This document shows positions 1 to 7,732 of a DNA stretch of 64,000 nt, one piece after another. The position numbers were made by a program, and so were the translations under genes. Under the pieces are notes generated by a model. That model was given only the letters and a program-made list of their open reading frames with translations. It was not told where the DNA came from and searched no databases. The number at the start of each line of letters is the position of its first letter. Within the stretch, counting starts at the first letter, position 1. The DNA comes from Thermothielavioides terrestris NRRL 8126 (Eukaryota; Ascomycota; Sordariomycetes; Sordariales; Chaetomiaceae). The stretch covers positions 1,054,001-1,118,000 of the forward strand of contig NC_016457.1 of the NCBI RefSeq assembly GCF_000226115.1, read 5' to 3'.

Positions 1-236
1 GCGTTCGGCTTGTGAGGTGCCATCGCGCGTGGTTTGCAATTCACGGTATACACTACAAAATACCTAGCTATTGCGACAACAAACCCCACTGAGCAACAGA
101 AAGGATACCTGAGTTACTACACTACATGCTGTGGTCCTGCTTCCCCGGTCCAGGCCCCCACGATCGAGCTTCAACATCCGCAGCTCGCTGGACGCCATTG
201 GCGGCGATCCACCGAAGCCCGAAAAGGTCGTGGTTA
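1..236. other. Left-edge non-coding DNA
   Basis: No coding sequence is supported here. The stretch contains two copies of the short motif TACACTAC (about 49-56 and 118-125) that recurs in other intergenic parts of the window. It ends at the TA dinucleotide that flanks the first TIR element. Confidence 0.5.
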
Positions 237-616
237 TAGAGGTCCCGCCAAGACTAATTTCGGAGATTGCCGCTTACAAGTATTTATAATCGCTACGGAG
301 TAAGCGGGGCCGCGACGACTTAGAGCAACATCGACAATGTACAATCGCGAAGACTCGTAGCAACAACTTTATTAAACCTTAACCAAATCGAAAAAAAAGA
401 AAACGAAGTTAACCTATACCCTAACCTTAACCCTCACCCTAACTTTAACCTAAATCTTAACTAGCAAGGGGCTAGCGCCGCCTCCCGTACCCCCGACGAA
501 CTAACCCGTGGCTAACCTATGGCGATAGTACAAACCCCTTGGCGGTCTTGGCGGGGTATTGACGCTATAAAAACATTGCCGACAATTGGCCGAAATTAGT
601 CTTGGCGGGACCTCTA
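237..616 (+). mobile_element. MITE-like TIR element, copy A
   Basis: A non-autonomous element of about 380 bp. It starts TAGAGGTCCCGCC and ends with the reverse complement GGCGGGACCTCTA. The terminal inverted repeats are about 27 bp and both ends are flanked by TA (235-236 and 617-618), as expected for Tc1/mariner/pogo-type insertion. No transposase is encoded. The interior includes an A-rich stretch near 391-405, a degenerate CCCTAA-like tract near 412-465 and a GC-rich hairpin-like segment around GCTAGCGCC. It is highly similar by eye to the copy at 39106-39474, in the same orientation, and is followed tail to tail by an inverted copy. The TA class is inferred from the flanks only. Confidence 0.8.
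412..465 (+). repeat. Degenerate telomere-like tract inside MITE copy A
   Basis: A run of imperfect CCCTAA/CCTTAA-type hexamers within the TIR element. Equivalent tracts occur in the two other copies (about 776-832 in the opposite sense and about 39270-39332). Because the tract travels with the element, it is part of the element and not evidence of a chromosome end. Confidence 0.6.
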
Positions 617-632
617 TAACCGGTAGACGTTA

Positions 633-993
633 AAGAGGTCCCGCCAAGACTAATTTCGGCCAATTGTCGGCAATGTTTTTACAACGTTTTTATACAACCC
701 CGATCGCTAAAGCGTTTACTCTATCGCCAAGGGGTTAGTTCGCTAGGGGTACAGGGGGCGGCGCTAGCCCCCCGGCTAGTTAGGATTCGGGTTAAGGTTA
801 GGGTACGGGTCAAGGTTAGGGTGCGGGTTAACTTCGTTTTCTTTTCTTTCGATTTAGTTGAGGTTTTGCGAAGTTGTTGCTACGAGTCTTTGCGATTCTT
901 CGTTGTTGATGTTGCTCGAAGTCGTCGTGGCCTTGGCGATTTGTAAATACTTGTAAGCAGTAGGTTCCGAAATTAGTCTTGGCGGGACCTCTT
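633..993 (-). mobile_element. MITE-like TIR element, copy B (inverted)
   Basis: A second copy of about 361 bp, in inverted orientation 16 bp after copy A. Its termini read AAGAGGTCCCGCC at the left and GGCGGGACCTCTT at the right, flanked by TA at 631-632 and 994-995. Read on the minus strand it has the same order of parts as copy A: TIR, A-rich stretch, telomere-like tract, GC-rich hairpin segment and ATTGCCGACAATTGG near the other TIR. A and B together make an imperfect palindrome of about 757 bp that could fold back. Confidence 0.78.
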
Positions 994-1590
994 TAACGAC
1001 GACCCTATAACCTCCAGCCCCGAAAACATGTGGAACCTTTATATACGTACTGCAGTCCCTGTATGTACTCTGAGAAAGCGCTGTACAGCAGATCCGGTAC
1101 ACAATTGGACTTTGTACGAAATTTTCCACAGGATTTTCTGCGAACAGCCTCGCTTCATGCTATCATCGAGGTTTATTTCCGCCACCCCACCAGTCCAGCA
1201 GCGGTCCCTTCTCTCCCATGCCGCGCTTCCGATGCTTCCATTGACGTGTGGAGTCCGCCCTTAGCGGGGGGGCGAGAGCGCCGAGGCGTTTCGACTGTTG
1301 CAAGACAGGGCGGGAACGACTCGTACAGCGTCGCAGAAAGAGGTTGACCCTCGGTTTCAAAAGTTATACGGAAGTATTCCGTGTTCATGTCACTAGCACG
1401 GAGGAATGGTATCTCCTCGCTACAAAGATAGATCATGATGTCTGTCTTGTCCAGACATTTCGAGCGTGCGCCCGACACCCAATGCCCACACTCCTTGTGC
1501 CTCATCTCATGCCATCAGACAATGCTCAAGTAATTCGCTCTGCAATGTTCAAAATAAAGAGAGAAAAAAAAAGGATGGAAAGCGACGGGC
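994..1590. other. Intergenic DNA downstream of the AA9 gene
   Basis: This is the 3' side of the minus-strand AA9 gene. Several short frames cross the stretch, but none resembles a known protein or continues through plausible splice sites. The part just beyond the stop (about 1525-1575) is A-rich and probably 3' UTR. Confidence 0.4.
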
Positions 1591-2468
1591 TCAGCAGGAG
1601 ATCGGGGCGGGTCCAGGGGGGTTGTAAGCCTTGCCGCCGTTGTCGGGCTGCCCCGTGCTGCCGTAGATGTTGATGAGGATGCTCGGGTCGGTGGCGCTGT
1701 AGACGCCCGGGATGCTGACCGTCTGGGACGGGCTGAAGGACCCGGAGCCGGAGACGTTGATCTGGGCGCAGGACTGGTAGAACTGGGCCTGGCCCTGCTG
1801 GTACGCCGAGTGCAGCGCCAGAACCTCGACGCGCAGGAGATACTGGCCCGGAGCGAGGCACTGCGGCAGGTGGAAGTACACCCAGCCGTTGTTCTTGATC
1901 AGGTTGTCGACGCCCCATGTCTTGCTGCTGGTATCGAACCCGTCCTGCCAGATCTTGAACCTGTCCACGGTGTTAGTCTCGGATGGAGCAGGCCCCCGAT
2001 CCCCGTCCCCTGAGCGTCGCCCGCTACTTACCACTTCAGACCCGTTTGGCTCGCGGACGCGGCATTGTCGACCTTAGCAAGGTACGCCATCACGGGGCCC
2101 TTGTGCGAGTGGGCGATCGGGTTGTCCGGGTCACCCGAAAACTGGGCGCCGCCGATGACATGCTGCCAGAGCGAGCCGATCCTGTCGCCGGCCTTGACGT
2201 TGATAACGGTCTGCGACTTGGAGCCCGACTGGCCGCAAATCATGTTCTGGCTGTTGACATCTTGCACTGGGTTGTTGTTGCTTGGAGCGCGGAGGCCGGT
2301 GAGCAGGCCTTGGTCTTGGCCGTTGACCGAGACTCTCTGCCGGCCGTGTTAATCCTTGCCCTTACGCCACGAGCCGAGTTGAGCGTGATGTGCGAGACGA
2401 ACCTGGAAGATGGAGTGCGCCTCGACCGAGAGGCCGTAAGCCAGCAGAGACACCAGTGAGAACTTCAT
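1591..2468 (-). CDS. AA9 lytic polysaccharide monooxygenase
   Basis: A secreted copper monooxygenase of the AA9 family (formerly GH61) that oxidatively cleaves cellulose or other beta-1,4-glucans. Exons on the minus strand are 2403-2468, 2032-2336 and 1591-1960 (introns of 66 and 71 nt), giving 246 aa. The signal peptide is residues 1-17, ending VEA, so the mature protein starts with His18. With His100 in SHKGP this forms the copper histidine brace. Tyr185 in QFYQSCAQ is the expected axial residue, and His174 and Gln183 fit the second sphere. There is no CBM1 or GPI tail. The first exon is too short to appear as an obvious frame and was placed from the signal peptide plus the splice to RVSVNGQDQG. 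The upstream region carries a CCCCGG core around 2529, compatible with carbon-catabolite control but unproven. C1 or C4 regioselectivity cannot be read from the sequence. Confidence 0.93.
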
Positions 2469-3826
2469 AGTGGCTTATCGTCGAGATCCAGGTTCTGCAC
2501 AAGCCTGAGTCGCCCCAGCGTGATAACCCCGGGGCACAGTTCCCGGTACTTATACAGCTCAGGCAGGGTCATCGAGATGGGCTGGCAGGCAGAGTCGCAC
2601 CCGGCAACGGAGCCTTGGATCCCGCTGTAGGTCCGAGAATATCACCGACGCGGCAGATTCCGAGCACGACATGACCAGCCATCATATTGAAGATGACGGC
2701 ACACGGCGTGGCTCTTGCGAGGCACTGCAACGGATGGGCGCCGCCGGGCCATGGTGCCGAGGCGTGCAGGCCTGGTAGTGGGCGATGGCGGGGCCCCGGA
2801 TTTCGAGACGGGAAAGCAATATACTCACATAAACTGGGTTCTATATTGCGCCAAGGCCATGCTGTGTGGGTTGAACAGCATCAAGGACCGGCACTCGCTC
2901 GCTCCCGTGCCGCGAGTGATATGTTAGGCAGTACTCCGTACTCCGCGCAGTCCAGTCAGGGCCGGGTGATCTGCGTCTTTAAACAGACCAAGACGGAAGC
3001 AGTCCCAATTGAGCCGGCCGCCCCCCACGGCATTCGAGCGCTGGGTGCCAATACCTACCACAGCACCCTACCAAGACAACGCCTAGTGTTGTCGATCCGA
3101 TCTTGAAGCCTCATGCAGCGTCGTAGGACAGGTTCGAGGAGACTTTGGAACCCGGAGAGGGTACGGAAAAGGGTTAGGCGGTTGCCATTGACCTTGACGG
3201 AAGATAAGCGAAAAGAAGGAGAACCCAGAACTGAGAAGCCGTCGATGGCACGTTCCGTGGAACGGGTTCCTCCATCTCATCTACACAGGTCAGGTGGGGA
3301 AGTCAGATCAAGGAGAACAGAAGGACCCGAGTACGGAAGGCACAAGGTGTTCTCGATGCACGGCATACTAGCCCAGATTATGGGGTACAAATCCGGGAAG
3401 CAGCCGATAGGATGTGGGTTTGCATCGATCTGAACCACGGTAGCGGGCTATGGATGGCAAGGCTCAGCTGAACCAGGTGAAGTGATAGATGGCGGAAGTG
3501 TTGCATTGAAGCAGGAGGTGACGGATGTGCAAACCACACCAGCATCTGAAGTCTGTTGCACCCCAACAGTCCTCGGCGTGGGCAAGGGTTAGGGGCCTGC
3601 GAGTGTTCGGGCCGGCAGGCAGGCTATGGAACTTACTCCGTACAGTAATCCGTGCATACCACCGCGAAGCTCAACCAATCAGTCAGCGTCAATTGTCAGA
3701 GCAGGTGGTCCGTGCCGAGCTCCAATGAGCACCGCTACGCATTCGAGTCGGGACAACGGGAATTGAGGAATTGCGACGCCGAAACCGATTGACGCCATTG
3801 CTCGACGCACCACTCCAGCCGCAGCC
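2469..3826. other. Divergent promoter region, AA9 / complex I 24 kDa
   Basis: About 1.36 kb lies between two divergently transcribed genes. No coding frame is convincing. It contains two copies of TACTCCGTA (about 2932-2940 and 3633-3642). The AA9 side (2469-2560) is likely the 5' UTR and core promoter of that gene. Confidence 0.45.
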
Positions 3827-4806
3827 ATGGCGAGCAAGCTGACCCCCGTTCTCATGCGGACGGCCGCCCGGACGGCGAGCCGGACAGCAGCGCGGCCACT
3901 GGCGGCCCAGGCCCGCGCCTTCTCGCTCTCGGCGAGGAAACAGAGCGACACGCTCATGGTGGTAAGTTGAGCTTTGCGCCGGCCTTGGACGGACGGTGGC
4001 ATTGAGGGGGCGCGTCCACCTTGCTGACCCGAGGCCGGCTTCCCGGCGCAGCACCGCAACACGCCCGACAACAACCCCGACATCCCCTTCAAGTTCACCG
4101 AGCAGAACGAGGCCATCATCGCCGAGATCCTCAAGCGCTACCCGCCGCAGTACAAGAAGGCCGCCGTCATGCCGCTGCTCGACCTGGGCCAGCGGCAGCA
4201 CGGCTTCACCAGCATCAGCGTCATGAACGAGGTGGCGCGCATCCTCGAGATGCCGCCGATGCGTGTCTACGAGGTGGCCTCCTTCTACACCATGTACAAC
4301 CGCACGCCGGTCGGCAAGTTCCACGTGCAGGCCTGCACAACGGTGAGGCTGCCCTCCCCCCCTCCGCTTCCCAGCATCCTATGCGCCTCTTGGAGCTTTT
4401 GGAGAACTAATAAGACTGCTTCTGCGTCTCGTGCTTGTAGACACCGTGCCAGCTCGGCGGCTGCGGCAGCGACGCCATCGTGCAGGCGATCAAGGAGCAC
4501 CTGGGCATCAAGCAGGGCGAGACGACGGCGGACGGGCTGTTCACCTTCACCGAGGTCGAGTGCCTGGGCGCGTGCGTCAACGCGCCCATGGTGCAGATCA
4601 ACGACGACTACTACGAGGACCTGACGCCCGAGACCATCAAGTCGCTGCTGACGGCGCTCCGGGAGAGCGCCGCGGACGTGAGCAAGGCGGCGGCCGTGCC
4701 CAAGCCCGGCCCGCTGAGTGGGAGGAAAACGTGCGAGAACAGCGCCGGCATCACCAGCCTGACGAGCGAGCCGTGGGGGATCGAGAAGACGAGGCCCGAT
4801 TTGTAG
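3827..4806 (+). CDS. nuo-24: NADH:ubiquinone oxidoreductase 24 kDa subunit (complex I, NDUFV2/NuoE)
   Basis: The matrix-arm subunit of mitochondrial complex I that carries the N1a [2Fe-2S] cluster. Exons are 3827-3961, 4052-4342 and 4441-4806 (introns of 90 and 98 nt), giving 263 aa, the size usual for the fungal 24 kDa subunit. Residues 1 to about 40 are rich in Arg, Ala and Ser with no acidic residues, fitting a mitochondrial presequence. The thioredoxin-like fold is recognisable from [24 protein letters not shown] and [10 protein letters not shown]. The cluster cysteines fit Cys140, Cys145, Cys183 and Cys187 (CTTTPC and CLGAC). The gene converges on the kelch gene, with 386 bp between the stops. 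The C-terminal extension after SLLTALRE is low in conservation but in frame. Confidence 0.96.
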
Positions 4807-5192
4807 ACTAACTGACCGACGAACCTCTGGCGGGGGGTAGAGCGGGGAGCGTGTAGGCTGATGATAGACGGATGTTACAAAAGCGGAAGAAACCATGTGT
4901 AGTGTCCATGACTGTGCAGCATTTGGCCCCAACGCATTACGTTAAACGGACCGAATGCGACTGCTCTTGGAGGTCGTCGTTTAAACTCTCACGAATAGGT
5001 TGCTACCCTCTGACGTTCCATCCCGCATCTCCTGCGTTTTCTCGTCGTATCAAATTCATATCAAGCAGCAAATCATGAACGACTCCCCGCGCCGGATACC
5101 CATATTAAACCAAGACAGTTTGTTACTTTCTTCCGCCAAACAGAGGTCGTCAGTCATAAAACCACGCCCGGCAGGGCTCAGCCGAGAACCCG
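4807..5192. other. Convergent 3' intergenic region
   Basis: A 386-bp spacer between the stops of the complex I gene (+) and the kelch gene (-). It should hold both 3' UTRs and polyadenylation regions. Nothing else is recognisable. Confidence 0.45.
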
Positions 5193-6974
5193 TCAGCCCA
5201 GCCTCAGAATCCAGCCATCCCCAAGCCGCCGGTTGCCCTCGTCCAGCCCGCCCCAGACGACAATGCCGTTCTCCTCGAGCTGGCCCATGGTGGCGGTGGC
5301 AACCCACCCGCGCGGCCCCGGGCCCTCGGCCGAGGCATCGTCCTCGTCATCATGCGGCGCCATCTCGACGCGCATCCACCTGCCCTCGCCGCTGCGCCCG
5401 ACGACGGAGAAGGCGGTGTCGGCGACGCTCGCGAGCGACCCGCCCTCCGCCGGCACCTGGAACGCCCAGACGTCGTCCCAGAAGCGGCCCGCGGCCGCGT
5501 GGCCCTGCCCCGACGGCTCCCGCTCGCCGAGCAGCAGCACCAGGTACTCGCGGCCGCCGCCGACGGTGACGGCCTCGAAGCCCGCCACGCTGCGGTTGCC
5601 GGGCCACCGGTGCTCCGCCGCCCCTGCCCCCGCCCCCGCCGCTCCTGCTGCTGCTCCCGCCTCCAGCGGCAGCTCCGCGGGATCCACCTCCTTGTACCCG
5701 ACATCCTCCTTGCCAAAGAACAAACTCTGCCACCCGCCGCGGTCGTGGCGACCGACCGTCAGCGCCGCCTCGCCCCTCACGACCTGATCGTCAAACACGT
5801 CGAGCCCAAGCTCCAGGAAATCCAGCTGCCCTCCCTCCTCGTCGGCCCCGTTGAACCCGCCGAAGCGGTACAGCCGGCCGCCCGCCAGCGCCAGCGCGGC
5901 CCCGCCGCGCGCCGCGCCCGGCGCGTCCGGCAGCCGCCGCCACACGCGCGAGCGCACGTCGAACGCCCAGACGTCCGCCGTGCGCGCCCCGCCCGCCAGG
6001 CACCCGCCGTGGATGAGCAGCGTGCCGTAGCCGAGGTCCTCGCGGTCGACCGCGCGCTCGGCGAGCACCCCGACCACCGGGTTCTGCGGCGTGCCCAGGG
6101 CCGGGTCGGGCTGGCCGAGCGCCCAGTCGCGGAGGGTCTCGGCGGGGTTTTTGGGCGGGTGCGGGTGGGAAGGGGCGGGGTGGGTGGTGGTGGTGGGCGG
6201 GGACGGCCTCGGGGTCGCGACGGCGCAGTGGTAGCTGCGCGGCGCCGGGTAGGGGGCGCTCTCGCGGGGCAGGTGGGCGGCTGCCGGCGCCGGGTCGAGG
6301 AAGGACCACAGGTGCGTGCGCGTGTCGAAGACCCAGACCCGGCCTGCTTCGTCCAGCGGCGTCATGTCGGGCCCGCCGCGGCCGCCGAAGAGGAAGATGC
6401 GGGGGCCGATCACGGCGGTCGCGTGGCCGACCCGGGGCGCGGGCACGTCGCCTAACTCTGGGCGAGGTGGCGCCGAGGGGCCTTTGCCCTTGTTGGGCCC
6501 AGGCGAGGGGGTGGTGAGCGGGACCTCGGACAGGTGCCTGTCGTCCGGGGCTTCGCCCGGCGCCGCGGGTTTGTCCGCTCCGGCGGGGTCGGGGGTCGTC
6601 TCGCCTTCCCCGACAGTCGGGATGGCCAGCTCCTGGTCATGAGTCGATGGCTTTGCCGGCTTGGCCTTGATGGCGTAGTAGTCCGCCTGGGCGCCGCTGG
6701 AGGGCAGCTTGATGACATGCATGTCGTTGTCGACGGGGCGGCGGGGCTGCACTTCGCCGCCGAAGATGTAGAGGTTGCCGTCGACAATGTCGGCCGAGTG
6801 CGACGACCGGAGGAGCGGCGGAACCTGGATCTTCTCCCAGGTGCCCTTCATGGTGCTGCTGCCTTGGCCGCCCAGTGACGGCAGCGACGGCAGCGACGGT
6901 AACGACGGCAACGACTGTTCCAGCGACTGGAACAGCTCCGTGGTGCGCCGCTTGAGCAATTTGAACGAGTCCAT
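5193..6974 (-). CDS. Kelch-repeat beta-propeller protein
   Basis: A single-exon gene of 593 aa. Kelch-type blades can be seen from the hydrophobic-Phe-Gly-Gly signature followed by a spaced Trp/Tyr: NLYIFGGEVQ near residue 70, RIFLFGGRGG near 190, LLIHGGCLAG near 315, RLYRFGGFNG near 365 and GIVVWGGLDEG near the C-terminus. Long Pro/Ala-rich linkers separate the blades. The N-terminus has a 3-residue SLP repeat (about residues 23-34) encoded by a 9-bp DNA repeat. There is no signal peptide or membrane span, so a cytosolic or nuclear location is likely. The fold is clear, but partners and function are not; galactose-oxidase-like catalytic residues are not evident. Start chosen at the first in-frame ATG. 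A long antisense frame over the 3' half is a GC-content shadow. Confidence 0.85.
   Translation of the reverse strand: MDSFKLLKRRTTELFQSLEQSLPSLPSLPSLPSLGGQGSSTMKGTWEKIQVPPLLRSSHSADIVDGNLYIFGGEVQPRRPVDNDMHVIKLPSSGAQADYYAIKAKPAKPSTHDQELAIPTVGEGETTPDPAGADKPAAPGEAPDDRHLSEVPLTTPSPGPNKGKGPSAPPRPELGDVPAPRVGHATAVIGPRIFLFGGRGGPDMTPLDEAGRVWVFDTRTHLWSFLDPAPAAAHLPRESAPYPAPRSYHCAVATPRPSPPTTTTHPAPSHPHPPKNPAETLRDWALGQPDPALGTPQNPVVGVLAERAVDREDLGYGTLLIHGGCLAGGARTADVWAFDVRSRVWRRLPDAPGAARGGAALALAGGRLYRFGGFNGADEEGGQLDFLELGLDVFDDQVVRGEAALTVGRHDRGGWQSLFFGKEDVGYKEVDPAELPLEAGAAAGAAGAGAGAAEHRWPGNRSVAGFEAVTVGGGREYLVLLLGEREPSGQGHAAAGRFWDDVWAFQVPAEGGSLASVADTAFSVVGRSGEGRWMRVEMAPHDDEDDASAEGPGPRGWVATATMGQLEENGIVVWGGLDEGNRRLGDGWILRLG
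6874..6914. repeat. 9-bp coding repeat encoding SLP units
   Basis: Tandem GGCAGCGAC/GGTAACGAC units on the plus strand encode the SLPSLPSLP stretch near the N-terminus of the kelch protein. The number of units could vary between strains without breaking the frame. Confidence 0.7.
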
Positions 6975-7732
6975 GGTGTGGGGTGGAAATTCAGTCTTTG
7001 ACTTGTTGCAGCTCGAGAGATACCAGGATTATGACCGTTGGCGTGGTTGGGTTTGAGTACTCAGCAGCATCAAGCAGAGCAGGCCGAAGTGTTGGGTGTA
7101 AGCAGGCAGCAGCAACTCGCTGCTCACGTTACCTGCCCCGCGTGCCGATGCTTCAAACAATCTTGACCATCTCAGATCCGGGAGAATGAAAAAGGACAGA
7201 AGACACTGTCAAAAAGAACCCCGACATTTACGGTACAACCCAGCGTTTCCGGGATGCATATGCAGTTGGCGGGTGAGGAGAGGCTGTGTCGAAGCACTCG
7301 GGTCAGGCCATGCTTGGATCCATTCATCGCTTCCCGGCATGGATCCTTCAGCTGTCCTTGCGTCACTGGGTGGGTGGGGTAGCTCCGAAGACTTCGAGCT
7401 GTGCAACCGAGCAGGCAATGCTCGTAGCGAATGAATCGCACCTCATAGCCGACCGTTTGCGGCCTCTCAATGGCCATCGTTCCAACGGCTGCAGCTCCCC
7501 GACAGAAGTAGCTCACCAGTTTCGGCACTCCTATTTGTTATCACAGGCAAACCCTCGACGCAGGGGGTGTAACTTGGGGGTAAATATCAAGAACCCAGCG
7601 CCGCCGCGCAATAAGTGTACTTCAGCATTCTTGTTACCAAAACGCCACCCGAGACCATCTCATGTTGCATTCCCAAACCCGAGGAAATAGAAAGATGCAC
7701 TCCCGACCCAACCCAGCCCACAACGCCCATGC
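6975..7732. other. Intergenic DNA between the kelch and ceramidase genes
   Basis: The two flanking genes are both on the minus strand, so this is promoter and 5' UTR for the kelch gene (near 6975) and 3' UTR for the ceramidase (near 7732). Short frames on both strands show no family resemblance. Confidence 0.4.

Noticed and set aside
412..840. Telomere-like repeats as evidence that the window starts at a chromosome end
   Set aside because: The tracts are degenerate, occur in both orientations, lie inside TIR elements and recur at 39.3 kb; housekeeping genes flank them.
5352..6455. 367-codon plus-strand frame opposite the kelch gene
   Set aside because: It is an antisense shadow of GC-rich coding sequence, Arg/Ala/Pro-rich with no domain; the minus-strand kelch repeats are clear.
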